64,000 nt of DNA, taken from Pseudomonas iranensis (GTDB lineage Bacteria; Pseudomonadota; Gammaproteobacteria; Pseudomonadales; Pseudomonadaceae). The DNA lies in assembly GCF_014268585.2 (NCBI RefSeq), contig NZ_CP077092.1, positions 4,092,001-4,156,000 on the forward strand, read 5' to 3'. The position numbers and the translations under genes are program-made. The notes beneath the pieces were generated by a model, which made no database searches, had not been told where the DNA came from, and saw only the letters and a list, made by a program, of their open reading frames with translations. Positions 35,876-44,986 of the stretch are shown here, piece after piece (position 1 is the stretch's first letter; every line of letters starts with the position of its first letter).

Positions 35876-36174
35876 CGTATAAATCCCCCAAACCGCTCGC
35901 TGTGAAAATGGCCTGATCAATCGACCTGTGCCCCGAGCATAAAGTGCCCGTGTGAAGGAAAAGTGAAACGCGGCCTTCATGAATAAAACGTAGCAGGTGG
36001 CTGGGGATTTATCGCGGCGATGGTGTCGCAGGTATGTAACCAGATCTTAAGCCAACCCGAAAACCACTGTGGGAGCGAGCCTGCTCGCGAATGCGGTGTG
36101 TCAGTCTGACCATCTGTCGACTGACACTACGCATTCGCGAGCAGGCTCGCTCCCACTGGGTCTCGCTTGGTTTC
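35876..36174. other. Intergenic stretch with promoter of the small protein and a REPIN
   Basis: Holds the probable promoter of the 28-residue ORF (minus strand) and the REP doublet at 36069-36156. Nothing else is recognised. Confidence 0.5.
36069..36156. repeat. REP doublet (REPIN)
   Basis: Inverted REP pair downstream of the DUF2242 lipoprotein gene. Confidence 0.95.
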
Positions 36175-37035
36175 TTATTGGCCCGACGCAGGCATCGCCG
36201 GAATCGGCTCGGACGGTGGCGGAATATCCGGATTGGTCGGTGGCGTGATAGTTTCGCTGGCCGGCGCAGGCTCTTCCACAGGCGCTGGCGCAGGCGTAAT
36301 CGGCGTCGACTCCGCTGGCGGTGCCACCGGCTCGGAACTCACCGGCGCGGCTTCAGCCGGGGCTGGTGCAGGTTCCGCAGCCGGCGCAGGGGCCGGTTCT
36401 GCCGCCGGTGTCGGCACCAATGGCGCAGGCGCCGGAGCGGGCGTCACCTTCGGCTCAGGCACGCCGAGGTCGGTTTTCGGTTTTTCTTCGATATGCGCCG
36501 CTTTCTTCGCATCGGCGGGCAGGAACTGCTCCACCAGAGTGAAGAAGCGCTCGTAGAACTTCTGCGCCGTGACCGTCTCGCTGGCGACCTTGACCATCGA
36601 ATCATCCGAGGAGCCGATCGGCATCGACACCGAGCCCAACACACCAACCCCGAGGCTGGCGGAATTGTTGGTCTTCTTCAACGCATAACGATCCTGCAGG
36701 GCGTTGGCGAACACCGTCGCATGATGCCCGGCGCTGCCATCTTCGGCGCAGACCACGTTGAAGCTGATCTCGAGATGGGTCTCGCCGGTCTGCTGGAAGC
36801 TCTTGTGCCCGCTGACGAGTTTCGGATCACTGCTGGTAATGATGTAGCCCTGACTGAGCAACGCGCGCCGGGCCGCTTCGCAACTGGCGGTGTCGGTTAC
36901 CGGATAATTGCGCGAAAAGGTGCCGGAGTCATCGAAGTTCTCATGCTCATAGATCGGCTTGTCCTTCGAACAACCGGCCACCGCAGTCAACAAAAGCGCC
37001 AGCCCGACAACACGCATGGGAGTGGAAATCAACAT
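36175..37035 (-). CDS. DUF2242 family lipoprotein with Pro/Ala-rich tail
   Basis: A 286-residue lipoprotein. The signal peptide ends with lipobox TAVAGC near residue 22, followed by SKDKPIYEHENFDDSGTFSRNYP. The middle (residues 35-190) is the DUF2242 domain. The last 90 residues are low-complexity Pro-Ala-Glu repeats (PAPAAEPAPAPAEAAPV and the like) that could span the periplasm or peptidoglycan. The start is set at 37035, which gives a regular signal peptide (MLISTPMRVVGLALLLTAVAG); a later in-frame ATG, six codons on, is also possible. The function is unknown. Confidence 0.85.
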   Translation of the reverse strand: MLISTPMRVVGLALLLTAVAGCSKDKPIYEHENFDDSGTFSRNYPVTDTASCEAARRALLSQGYIITSSDPKLVSGHKSFQQTGETHLEISFNVVCAEDGSAGHHATVFANALQDRYALKKTNNSASLGVGVLGSVSMPIGSSDDSMVKVASETVTAQKFYERFFTLVEQFLPADAKKAAHIEEKPKTDLGVPEPKVTPAPAPAPLVPTPAAEPAPAPAAEPAPAPAEAAPVSSEPVAPPAESTPITPAPAPVEEPAPASETITPPTNPDIPPPSEPIPAMPASGQ

Positions 37036-37127
37036 TGAACATCCTGAGGGAAAACAGTCCGGGGCGTATTGTGCAACAGATCGCCGCCCCATGGCGCATG
37101 GAATAGTGTCAAGAATCGGTTACAACT

Positions 37128-38027
37128 TTACCGATCATGACCGCCAGGAAAAAGCCGCGCCGACAAATGATCGATCAACGCGCGCAATTTCGCCGTCGCC
37201 TGTCGGCTCGACGGCCACAATACCCAGAACTGTCCGGCGTGCTCGACATGCTCATCAAGTATCTGGCGCAAGCGACCCTGGCGCACCGCTTCGCGCACCA
37301 TGAAATCCGGCAGACAGGCAATGCCCATGCCCGCCAGCACCGCATGCTGCACCGCCTCGATCGAGGTACTGAGCAGGCGCAGCGGCAATATCGGTTCCGG
37401 CGCGCCCTCTGCACGGCGCAACGGCCAGGCTTCCAGTTTGCCGGTAGCGTGGAAGGTGTGGCGCAAACAGACGTGATCGGCCAAATCGCCCGGTGTACAT
37501 GGTTCGCCCCGCTGTTGCAGATACTCCGGGCTCGCCACCAGCACCAGATGAAACTCGCCCAACGGCCTCGCCATCAGCCGAGAGTCCTTGGGCTTGCCGG
37601 TACGAATCACTGCATCGAAACCCTCATCGATGACATCGACCATACGGTCGGTGAGGTCCAGATCCAGCTCAATGTGCGGGTACAGCGCCATGAATTCGGT
37701 CATCACCGGCATGACCAGTTCGTGCACCTGAGGCAGGCTGATCCGCAGCCGACCGTGGGGCGCCGAGGTGGCATTGCACAGCTCGAACTCCGCCGCCTCC
37801 ACCTCCGCCAGAATCCTGCGGCAACGCTCGAGAAACAACGCGCCTTCGGAGGTCAGGGTGATGCTGCGAGTGCTGCGATTGAACAAGCGCACGCCAAGTC
37901 GCGCTTCCAGCCGCGCAATGCTCTTGCCGACCGCCGACGATGACACGCCCTGCAAGCGGCCGGCCTCGGTGAAACTGCGAGTATCGGCGACCTGCACAAA
38001 TACCGAAATGCTGCCCAGGCTATCCAT
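37128..38027 (-). CDS. LysR-family regulator divergent from an MFS transporter
   Basis: A 299-residue protein of the CrgA/DsdC-like LysR branch. The opening MDSLGSISVFVQVADTRSFTEAGRLQGVSSSAVGKSIARLEARLGVRLFNRSTRSI contains the helix-turn-helix, followed by a standard effector domain. It is divergent from the MFS gene at 38149 with a 121-base shared promoter region that contains a T-N11-A palindrome. It most likely regulates that transporter. Confidence 0.87.
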   Translation of the reverse strand: MDSLGSISVFVQVADTRSFTEAGRLQGVSSSAVGKSIARLEARLGVRLFNRSTRSITLTSEGALFLERCRRILAEVEAAEFELCNATSAPHGRLRISLPQVHELVMPVMTEFMALYPHIELDLDLTDRMVDVIDEGFDAVIRTGKPKDSRLMARPLGEFHLVLVASPEYLQQRGEPCTPGDLADHVCLRHTFHATGKLEAWPLRRAEGAPEPILPLRLLSTSIEAVQHAVLAGMGIACLPDFMVREAVRQGRLRQILDEHVEHAGQFWVLWPSSRQATAKLRALIDHLSARLFPGGHDR

Positions 38028-38054
38028 TCACATCTCCGATTAGTGACATCCATG

Positions 38055-38069
38055 TCCGATATGTTCGGA
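38055..38069. promoter_or_regulatory. LysR-type operator
   Basis: TCCGA-TATGT-TCGGA, a perfect 15-base T-N11-A inverted repeat between the divergent LysR and MFS genes. Confidence 0.65.
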
Positions 38070-38148
38070 ACCCTAACCTGTTTTTTTCGCAATGCGCAGC
38101 GCCCTACCCTGTGTTTCTCAACATTGACCACAACAGGGACGCAGCAAC

Positions 38149-39354
38149 ATGACCGACGCCAACCTCGCTTCCACTGCGCTTGCGCAACCGACCGAAAACC
38201 GCGAACGCCTGCCCTACGGCGCACTGCTGGCGCTGGCCACGGCAGGTTTCATCACTGTCATGACCGAAGCGATGCCAGCGGGACTGCTGCCACAAATGAG
38301 CGCCGGCCTGAACGTATCTCAAGCGCTGATCGGGCAATTGGTCACGCTGTACGCCGTCGGCTCAATGCTTGCGGCGATCCCCCTGACCATCGCCACCCGC
38401 AGTTGGCGCCGCAAACCATTGCTGTTGACCGCAATCGCCGGCTTCGCCGTGGCCAACAGCATCACTGCCGTGTCCGAGCTGTACTGGCTGACCCTGGGCG
38501 CACGTTTCATCGCTGGCATCTTCGCCGGCCTGCTCTGGGCACTCCTGGCCGGCTACGCCAGCCGCATGGTCGCTTCCCATCTGCAAGGCCGCGCCATCAC
38601 CGTCGCCATGCTCGGCGCGCCACTGGCGTTATCACTAGGCATACCAGCCGGGACGCTATTGGGAACGATGGCGGGCTGGCAACTGAGCTTTGCGATCATG
38701 ACGGCGCTGACAATAGTGCTGGTGATCTGGGTGCACATTCGAGTCCCGGACTTCGCCGGCGAACCTGAAGGAAAGCGCCTGCCCTTGCGTCAGGTGTTCA
38801 CCCTGCCCGGCATACGATCGGTACTGTTTGTAACCTTGTCCTACGTCGTGGCGCATAACCTTCTGTACACCTACATCGCGCCGTTCCTGCAACCCTCCGG
38901 TCTGGCTTCGGACATTGATCGCGTACTCCTGGCGTTCGGCCTGGCGTCAGTGATGAGTCTGTGGATCGTCGGCAGCCTGATCGATCGCTGGTTGCGTGAA
39001 CTGGTACTCGGGAGTGCGGCACTGTTCCTGCTCGCGGCGATAGCCTTGGCTCTGTGGCGCGCATCGCCCGGCGTGGTTTACGCGGCCGTTAGCGCCTGGG
39101 GACTGGCATTCGGCGCAATGCCCTCGCTGCTGCAAACCGCGTCAGCGAAAACTGCTTCTCAAGCAGCCGACACCGCGCAATCGATGCTGGTAACACTCTG
39201 GAATGTCGGTATTGCCGGCGGAGGATTGGCGGGCGGGTTGTTGATGGGAAATGTCGGGGTCGGGGCATTTCCATGGATTGTTGCGGGGTTGCTGGTGTTG
39301 ACGCTGTATGCGGCGGTGATGGCCAGCGGGCATGGGTTCCCATCGGGACGGTGA
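38149..39354 (+). CDS. MFS efflux transporter (AraJ/SotB-like, DHA1 group)
   Basis: A 401-residue protein with twelve hydrophobic helices. The segment FITVMTEAMPAGLLPQMSAGLNVSQALIGQLVTLYAVGSMLAAIPLT is the standard TM1-2 of the DHA1 efflux group, where a negatively charged residue in TM1 couples protons. Substrates in this group include sugars and drugs. Control by the divergent LysR is likely. RBS GGGACGCAGCAAC precedes the ATG at 38149. Confidence 0.85.
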   Translation: MTDANLASTALAQPTENRERLPYGALLALATAGFITVMTEAMPAGLLPQMSAGLNVSQALIGQLVTLYAVGSMLAAIPLTIATRSWRRKPLLLTAIAGFAVANSITAVSELYWLTLGARFIAGIFAGLLWALLAGYASRMVASHLQGRAITVAMLGAPLALSLGIPAGTLLGTMAGWQLSFAIMTALTIVLVIWVHIRVPDFAGEPEGKRLPLRQVFTLPGIRSVLFVTLSYVVAHNLLYTYIAPFLQPSGLASDIDRVLLAFGLASVMSLWIVGSLIDRWLRELVLGSAALFLLAAIALALWRASPGVVYAAVSAWGLAFGAMPSLLQTASAKTASQAADTAQSMLVTLWNVGIAGGGLAGGLLMGNVGVGAFPWIVAGLLVLTLYAAVMASGHGFPSGR

Positions 39355-39422
39355 GATTGTTGATCGAATGAACGGCCTGAATCTGTCTCTCCTCCAAGAG
39401 AGAGGTCGGCTGCCAAGCCGCC

Positions 39423-39445
39423 TTCGCGAGCAGGCTCGCTCCCAC
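39423..39445. repeat. Single REP unit
   Basis: One copy of TTCGCGAGCAGGCTCGCTCCCAC with no inverted partner nearby. Confidence 0.9.
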
Positions 39446-39859
39446 AGAAAGGCAAAGCAGCGCAGCTGCCCGCGGCGCAGCCGCCCCACTCAACAATGAG
39501 CGCAAGCTCGAGTGCTCTTGATCTTGATCCACCGGCGACGTCGGAAGGCTGAGCGGAGGGATTGATCCGGGTGTGGGAGCGTAGCGACCGTCTGGCGCAG
39601 CCAGACACAGCGGAAGGAGGTGCAGCGAAGCAAACCGGAGCCGCTGCGCCCGGATCAGTCCCGGAGCGAAGGGACCCGAGCCTGCGAGGGCCGAACGTAG
39701 GAGCAAGCGTTTTTTTGCTTACTTTTTTAGGCGTTTGTAAAAAAAGTGAGTCGCCGTAAGGGCGAAACCGCCAGCCGCAACACCGCAAAAAACGGATATT
39801 CACCCAAACCACCCAGAGCATGGCCGGCCCAAAGGCCGCCAAGCCACCAAAAATAAAAA

Positions 39860-39883
39860 AGCCCCGACCAACAGGCCGGGGCT
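39860..39883 (-). terminator. Terminator of ppiD
   Basis: Minus strand: AGCCCCG, ten-base loop, CGGGGCT, then TTTTTTATTTTT. Confidence 0.88.
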
Positions 39884-39905
39884 CCTTCAAACGTCAGTCA
39901 AAAGA

Positions 39906-41777
39906 TCAGAACCGCTCGATCTTCGCCTCAGCTTCCAGTTGCTTGCGATACGCCGCAAAGTCCTGCTGCCCTTCACGGGAAGCGAGGAAACGACGATATT
40001 GCGCCTTCTCTTCATCAGTAGGCGCGGCAGCTTCGTTAACACCGTTGAGTCGCACAACCATCAGGCTGCCATCCGGCAAGGTAACACTGGAGAACGTCGG
40101 CTTGTCCTTGGCAGCCGGCTTCGGCATACGGAACAGTGCCTGCAGCACAGCCGGATCAACCCCTTCCTGACCACGGGTGGCCGCTTCGGTGATCTTCCAG
40201 TTCTGGCCATCGATGGCCTTGTCCAGCGGCGCCTTGCCGTCGCGCAGATCGGCGATCAGCTTCTCGGCACGGGTCTTGGCCTCGGCACTGGCGTGCTCCT
40301 TGGTCAGTTGAGTACGGATCGCCGCGCTCACGCTTTCCAGTGGCAATTGCGCGGGCTTCAGGTGCTCCTTGGAACGCAGCACGATCACGGTTTCCGGATC
40401 CAGTTCGATGGCGGTGCTGTTGGCACCTTCATCAATCACTTCCGGGCTGAACGCAGCAGTGACCACGGCACGGTTGGCGGCAACACCTTCGCCACCTTCA
40501 CGGCCAAACGGCTTGGAAGTGTGCACGGTCAGTTTCAGATCCGCTGCTGGCTGTGCCAGGTCAGAGGCTTCGAATGCCGAGTCTTCCAGTTGCTTGGTCG
40601 CCTCAACGAAACGCTGCTCGACCTGAGCGGCTTTCAGCTCGCGGGTCAGCTTGTCTTTCAGGCTGGCCAGGGTCGGCACTTCAGGCGCTTCCACGCCCAA
40701 CAGCTTGATCAGGTGATAACCGAAGTCGGTACGAATCGGCTCGGACACCTGGTCTTTCGACAGCGAGTACAGAGCCTTTTCGAAGGCCGGATCGTAAACG
40801 CCAGGACCGGCATAACCAAGGTCACCACCATTGTTGGCGGAACCCGGGTCCTGCGAGAACTCCTTGGCCAGCGCTTCGAACTTCTCGCCCTTGGCCAGAC
40901 GCGCCCGGACTTCGTCGATCTTCGCCTTGGCCTGCGCTTCGGTAGTCTTGTCGTTCACTTCGATGAGGATGTGCGCGGCACGACGCTGTTCCGCCAGGTT
41001 GGCGATCTCTTTCTGATACGCCGCCTCAAGGTCTTCATCCTTGACCGCAACCTGATCAAAGAACGACGACTTCTTCAGCTCGACGTAATCGATGATCACC
41101 TGGTCCGGCGTCATGAATTCCTTGGCGTGCTCGTCGTAGTAAGCCTTGACCTCGTCATCGGTCAGCTTGACCGCAGCCGGGTTGGCCTTGACGTTCAGAG
41201 TGGCGAAATCACGGGTCTGTTTTTCCAGACGGGCGAATGCCAGCACTTCGGCGTCGGTGACGAAACCGCTGCCGGCAACGCCTGCGCGCAATTGGCCGAT
41301 GAGCATTTCCTGAGCCAGCATCTGGCGGAACTGCATGCGGCTGTAGCCCAGTTGACGGATCACCTGGTCGAAACGCTCCGAGCTGAACTTGCCGTCGACC
41401 TGGAATTCAGGCGTCTGCAGGATCACTTGATCCAGCGCGGCTTCGGAGAATGAGAACTTCGCCTGTTCGGCGCCTTGCAGCAGCAACTTGCGGTCGATCA
41501 GGCCTTTGAGCGCCGATTCGCGCAGCATCTTTTCGTCGAGCAAGGAAGCATCGAAGTCCTTGCCCAGCTGTTGCATCAGCTGACGGCGTTGCATATCAAC
41601 GGCCTGGCTCAGCTCGTTCTGGCTGATTTCGTCACCGTTGACCTTGGCCGCCTCGTTCTTGTGAGTCGTGGCCTGGAAAATGGCATCGAAACCGGTCAGG
41701 GCCATCAGTGCAACGATGACCCCGATAATGGTCTTGGCAATCCAGCCTTGTGAATTGTCCCTGATATTCTGCAGCAT
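39906..41777 (-). CDS. ppiD: Periplasmic folding chaperone / peptidyl-prolyl isomerase PpiD
   Basis: A 623-residue protein anchored in the inner membrane by one helix (about residues 14-34, AKTIIGVIVALMALTGFDAIF) with the rest in the periplasm. A SurA-N-like chaperone region (residues 40-240) is followed by a parvulin domain (about residues 265-355; AAHILIEV, GSANNGGDLGYAGPGVYDPAFEKALY, FGYHLIKLLG) and a long C-terminal region. PpiD works at the SecYEG exit with other periplasmic chaperones. It lies downstream of hupB with a tRNA-like element between them, the usual pseudomonad order. Confidence 0.93.
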   Translation of the reverse strand: MLQNIRDNSQGWIAKTIIGVIVALMALTGFDAIFQATTHKNEAAKVNGDEISQNELSQAVDMQRRQLMQQLGKDFDASLLDEKMLRESALKGLIDRKLLLQGAEQAKFSFSEAALDQVILQTPEFQVDGKFSSERFDQVIRQLGYSRMQFRQMLAQEMLIGQLRAGVAGSGFVTDAEVLAFARLEKQTRDFATLNVKANPAAVKLTDDEVKAYYDEHAKEFMTPDQVIIDYVELKKSSFFDQVAVKDEDLEAAYQKEIANLAEQRRAAHILIEVNDKTTEAQAKAKIDEVRARLAKGEKFEALAKEFSQDPGSANNGGDLGYAGPGVYDPAFEKALYSLSKDQVSEPIRTDFGYHLIKLLGVEAPEVPTLASLKDKLTRELKAAQVEQRFVEATKQLEDSAFEASDLAQPAADLKLTVHTSKPFGREGGEGVAANRAVVTAAFSPEVIDEGANSTAIELDPETVIVLRSKEHLKPAQLPLESVSAAIRTQLTKEHASAEAKTRAEKLIADLRDGKAPLDKAIDGQNWKITEAATRGQEGVDPAVLQALFRMPKPAAKDKPTFSSVTLPDGSLMVVRLNGVNEAAAPTDEEKAQYRRFLASREGQQDFAAYRKQLEAEAKIERF

Positions 41778-41846
41778 GCGTCCCCCAGAAACGGTTGAAC
41801 TTCAATTTAGGCAACCGTGGAGCGTGGGTAGAATCCGGATAGAAGA

Positions 41847-41870
41847 AAGGCGCATCCGAGGATGCGCCTT
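41847..41870 (-). terminator. Terminator between the tRNA-like element and ppiD
   Basis: AAGGCGCATC-CGAG-GATGCGCCTT perfect 10-bp stem; on the minus strand it is followed by TCTTCT. Confidence 0.75.
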
Positions 41871-41878
41871 CTCGTAAC

Positions 41879-41954
41879 TGGCGGAGCGGACAGGGCTCGA
41901 ACCCTCGATCCCGGCGTTACAGGTGGCTCTTTCAGCCACCTGCTCTACCGCTCC
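41879..41954 (-). pseudogene. Degenerate tRNA-Asp-like sequence
   Basis: Exactly 76 bases on the minus strand, with a perfect acceptor stem (GGAGCGG/CCGCTCC), an encoded GCCA 3' end and a T-loop GGTTCGAGCC. The last 45 bases closely follow tRNA-Asp. The D-arm and the 5' anticodon stem are replaced by a hairpin, AGGTGGCT-GAAAG-AGCCACCT, so the anticodon stem cannot form and the anticodon position reads GTA instead of GTC. It may be a dead tRNA or a conserved tRNA-like structure. Confidence 0.7.
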
Positions 41955-42004
41955 GCTGCCAAGTCAGGCTTGACCCCGACCCGGATGGGTAAAAACCTGG
42001 AAAC

Positions 42005-42277
42005 TCAGTTAACAGCTTCTTTCAGCGCTTTACCGGCTTTGAAACCTGGCTTCTTGGCAGCCGGGATTTCCAGAGACTTGCCGGTTTGCGGGTTGCGACC
42101 GGTACGAGCCGGACGGTCAGTCACGGAGAAAGTACCGAAACCAACCAGAACAACGGAGTCGCCAGCCTTCAGAGCGCCAGTGACGGATTCGATTACAGCG
42201 TCCAGCGCACGGCCAGCAGCAGCTTTCGGGATATCAGCGGATGCAGCGATAGCATCAATCAGTTCCGACTTGTTCAC
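42005..42277 (-). CDS. hupB: DNA-binding protein HU-beta
   Basis: A 90-residue histone-like protein, [32 protein letters not shown]. The DNA-binding arm signature [45 protein letters not shown] is complete. It dimerises and bends DNA, compacting the nucleoid. A strong sigma-70-type promoter lies at 42373-42401. It sits downstream of lon, as in most gamma-proteobacteria. Confidence 0.97.
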   Translation of the reverse strand: MNKSELIDAIAASADIPKAAAGRALDAVIESVTGALKAGDSVVLVGFGTFSVTDRPARTGRNPQTGKSLEIPAAKKPGFKAGKALKEAVN

Positions 42278-42372
42278 TCTAAGTCCCCTTATATCTATTT
42301 TGAGATGTTTCTAAGTTTTTTGGTGAAAGCAAAAACGAGTGCTGAATGGCCTACAGACACTTAAGAGCCGCT

Positions 42373-42401
42373 TTATAACAAGGGCTCTAAAATGCTGTCA
42401 A
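42373..42401 (-). promoter_or_regulatory. Sigma-70 promoter of hupB
   Basis: Minus strand: TTGACA (42401-42396), 17-base spacer, TTATAA (42378-42373), within 100 bases of the hupB start. Confidence 0.85.
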
Positions 42402-42426
42402 GGAAAGCCCCCCAGGCTAAAACGTA

Positions 42427-44823
42427 TTAATGCGTGCTAATTCTTTCCTTGGCATCAGACTCGCGTTTTTCGTCCTTGGCAACTATCTCCGGAGCCACAT
42501 CCGGCAAGGGCTCCGGCGCGTATTGCAGCGCAATTTGCAGGACCTCGTCAATCCATTTAACCGGTTTGATCTGCAGATCCTGCTTGATATTGTCAGGAAT
42601 CTCCTTCAGATCGCGGACGTTTTCTTCCGGAATAATCACAATCTTGATTCCGCCGCGATGTGCCGCCAGCAGTTTCTCTTTCAAACCGCCAATTGCCAAC
42701 ACCTGACCACGCAAAGTGATCTCACCGGTCATGGCGACATCGGCGCGCACCGGAATGCCGGTCAATGCCGAGACCAACGCGGTGCACATGCCCACGCCAG
42801 CGCTAGGGCCGTCTTTCGGCGTAGCACCTTCCGGCATGTGAATGTGGGTGTCGCGCTTCTCGTGGAAGTCCAGCGGGATGCCCAGGCTCTTGGCGCGGCT
42901 GCGCACAACGGTCTGTGCGGCAGTGATCGATTCGACCATCACATCACCGAGCGAACCGGTCTTGATCAGCTGCCCTTTACCCGGAATCACTGCGGCTTCG
43001 ATGGTCAGCAATTCGCCGCCAACCTGAGTCCACGCCAGACCAGTCACCTGCCCCACCTGATCCTGCTGCTCGGCCAGGCCGTAGCGGAACTTGCGCACGC
43101 CAAGGAAATGCTCGAGCAGATCAGCTGTCACTTTTACCGAAAAGCGTTTTTCCAGCGCATGCTCTTTGACTGCCTTGCGGCAGACCTTGGCGATCTGCCG
43201 CTCGAGGCCCCGCACGCCCGCTTCACGGGTGTAATAACGGATGATGTCGCGGATGGCTTCCTCGTCGAACTCCAGCTCGCCCTTCTTCAGACCGTTAGCG
43301 GCGATCTGTTTCGGCGAGAGGTATTTCACGGCGATGTTGATCTTCTCGTCTTCGGTGTAACCCGGCAGACGAATCACTTCCATCCGGTCCAGCAGCGCTG
43401 GCGGGATGTTCATCGAGTTCGAGGTGCACAGGAACATCACATCGGAGAGGTCGTAATCGACTTCCAGATAGTGATCGTTGAAGTTGTGGTTCTGCTCGGG
43501 ATCAAGCACCTCCAGCAACGCCGAAGCTGGATCGCCACGCATGTCGCTGCCCATCTTGTCGATTTCATCGAGCAGGAACAGCGGGTTGCGTACGCCCACT
43601 TTTGTCATCTTTTGAATCAATCTTCCCGGCATCGAACCGATGTAGGTCCGGCGGTGACCACGAATTTCCGCTTCGTCACGCACGCCGCCCAAGGCCATAC
43701 GTACGAATTTACGGTTGGTTGCGTGAGCAATCGATTCCGCCAGCGAGGTTTTACCCACACCTGGAGGACCGACCAGGCACAACACCGGGCCACGGATTTT
43801 CTTCACGCGCTTCTGCACGGCGAGGTATTCAAGGATGCGCTCCTTGACCTCTTCGAGACCGTAGTGATCGGCGTCGAGAATGTCTTCTGCACGAGCCAGG
43901 TCGAGACGTACTTTGCTTTGCGCCTTCCACGGCACCTGCACCAGCCAGTCGATGTAGGAACGCACCACGGTGGCTTCAGCCGACATCGGCGACATCTGCT
44001 TGAGCTTGTTCAGCTCGGCAGTCGCCTTGGCCAGCGCGTCTTTCGGCAGGCCGGCAGCATCGATGCGCTTTTTCAGCTCTTCGATTTCGTTGTGGCCTTC
44101 GTCGCCGTCACCGAGTTCTTTCTGAATGGCCTTCATTTGCTCATTCAGGTAGTACTCGCGCTGGCTGCGCTCCATTTGCTTTTTGACGCGACCGCGAATG
44201 CGTTTTTCAACCTGAAGCAGGTCGATTTCGGCATCGAGCAGCGCCAGCACGTGTTCGACACGGGCCGACAGATCGATGATCTCGAGGATTTCCTGCTTCT
44301 GCTCGATTTTCAGCGCCATGTGCGCGGCCATGGTGTCGACCAGACGACCGGGCTCATCGATGCTGTTGAGCGACGACAGGACTTCAGCCGGAACCTTCTT
44401 GCCCAGCTGGACGTATTGTTCGAACTGCGACAGCAGCGTGCGCACGAAGACTTCCGACTCGCGCTCGGCGGCGTCGACTTCTTCGATCAGAGACACTTCG
44501 GCGCGGCAATGGCCATCGACTTCGCTGAAGCGTTCGACAGTGCCACGCTGCTCGCCTTCGACCAGAACCTTGACGGTGCCATCAGGCAGCTTCAGCAGTT
44601 GCAGAACCGTGGCAATCGTACCTACGCGATAGAGAGCGTCTTCACCGGGATCATCGTCAGCCGGGTTTCGCTGGGCCAGCAGCAGAATCTGCTTGTCACC
44701 CGTCATCGCGGCCTCGAGGGCTTCGATGGATTTCTCGCGCCCCACGAACAGCGGGATAACCATGTGCGGATAAACCACGACATCACGCAATGGCAGGAGA
44801 GGCAATTCGATGGTTGTCTTCAT
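42427..44823 (-). CDS. lon: ATP-dependent Lon protease
   Basis: A 798-residue LonA protease. The N-terminal substrate-binding domain (residues 1-200, [23 protein letters not shown]) is followed by an AAA+ module (Walker [10 protein letters not shown] near residue 360, sensor and Walker [11 protein letters not shown]) and a C-terminal serine-lysine peptidase domain with [11 protein letters not shown] containing the catalytic serine. It degrades damaged and regulatory proteins in the cytoplasm. A promoter matching the heat-shock sigma factor consensus lies 59-87 bases before the ATG. It is situated between clpX and hupB, the standard arrangement. Confidence 0.98.
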   Translation of the reverse strand: MKTTIELPLLPLRDVVVYPHMVIPLFVGREKSIEALEAAMTGDKQILLLAQRNPADDDPGEDALYRVGTIATVLQLLKLPDGTVKVLVEGEQRGTVERFSEVDGHCRAEVSLIEEVDAAERESEVFVRTLLSQFEQYVQLGKKVPAEVLSSLNSIDEPGRLVDTMAAHMALKIEQKQEILEIIDLSARVEHVLALLDAEIDLLQVEKRIRGRVKKQMERSQREYYLNEQMKAIQKELGDGDEGHNEIEELKKRIDAAGLPKDALAKATAELNKLKQMSPMSAEATVVRSYIDWLVQVPWKAQSKVRLDLARAEDILDADHYGLEEVKERILEYLAVQKRVKKIRGPVLCLVGPPGVGKTSLAESIAHATNRKFVRMALGGVRDEAEIRGHRRTYIGSMPGRLIQKMTKVGVRNPLFLLDEIDKMGSDMRGDPASALLEVLDPEQNHNFNDHYLEVDYDLSDVMFLCTSNSMNIPPALLDRMEVIRLPGYTEDEKINIAVKYLSPKQIAANGLKKGELEFDEEAIRDIIRYYTREAGVRGLERQIAKVCRKAVKEHALEKRFSVKVTADLLEHFLGVRKFRYGLAEQQDQVGQVTGLAWTQVGGELLTIEAAVIPGKGQLIKTGSLGDVMVESITAAQTVVRSRAKSLGIPLDFHEKRDTHIHMPEGATPKDGPSAGVGMCTALVSALTGIPVRADVAMTGEITLRGQVLAIGGLKEKLLAAHRGGIKIVIIPEENVRDLKEIPDNIKQDLQIKPVKWIDEVLQIALQYAPEPLPDVAPEIVAKDEKRESDAKERISTH

Positions 44824-44881
44824 GATTTCGCCTCTACGGCGGCCGTATGGCCGTAATCAGATGGAATTAAGCTTGAAACCA

Positions 44882-44910
44882 AGATGGGGGCTGCCTCGAA
44901 AAAAAACAAG
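44882..44910 (-). promoter_or_regulatory. Heat-shock (RpoH/sigma-32) type promoter of lon
   Basis: Minus strand: CTTGTTT (44910-44904), 14-base spacer, CCCCATCT (44889-44882). The -10 matches the CCCCATNT consensus fully; the -35 keeps CTTG. Confidence 0.75.
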
Positions 44911-44934
44911 CGCAAAGCGGAGGTAAAAAACGAC

Positions 44935-44963
44935 TTAAAAAAAAAGAGGCCCGAAGGCCCCTT
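44935..44963 (-). terminator. Terminator of clpX
   Basis: Stem AAGAGGCC-CGAA-GGCCCCTT (one mismatch) at 44944-44963, followed on the minus strand by a run of at least nine T residues. Confidence 0.85.
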
Positions 44964-44986
44964 CTTTGTTGCGGCGCTGTGAACGC

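Larger units (their letters stand above)
39355..39905. repeat. 550-bp intergenic region made of repetitive DNA
   Basis: Contains a single REP unit (39423-39445), then about 380 bases (39446-39830) of dense short inverted repeats. A long T/A-rich core GCGTTTTTTTGCTTACTTTT (39708-39727) leads into AAAAAAAGTGAGTCGCCGTA (39739-39758). This AAAAGTGAGTCGCCGTAAGG block looks like a widespread Pseudomonas intergenic repeat that often generates false ORFs on both strands. It ends with the ppiD terminator at 39860. No gene is called here. Confidence 0.7.

Noticed and set aside
39159..39890. 243-codon minus-strand frame across the repetitive block after the MFS gene
   Set aside because: It crosses REP and repeat DNA ([11 protein letters not shown]), overlaps the ppiD terminator, and has no plausible ribosome site.
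41879..41954. Functional tRNA-Tyr with GTA anticodon
   Set aside because: The anticodon stem (AGCCA against CGCCG) cannot pair and the rest follows tRNA-Asp, so it is listed as a degenerate tRNA.
42430..44856. 808-codon frame antisense to lon
   Set aside because: Mirror of lon codon usage; the composition (His, Gln and Leu rich) is typical of antisense frames of highly conserved genes.
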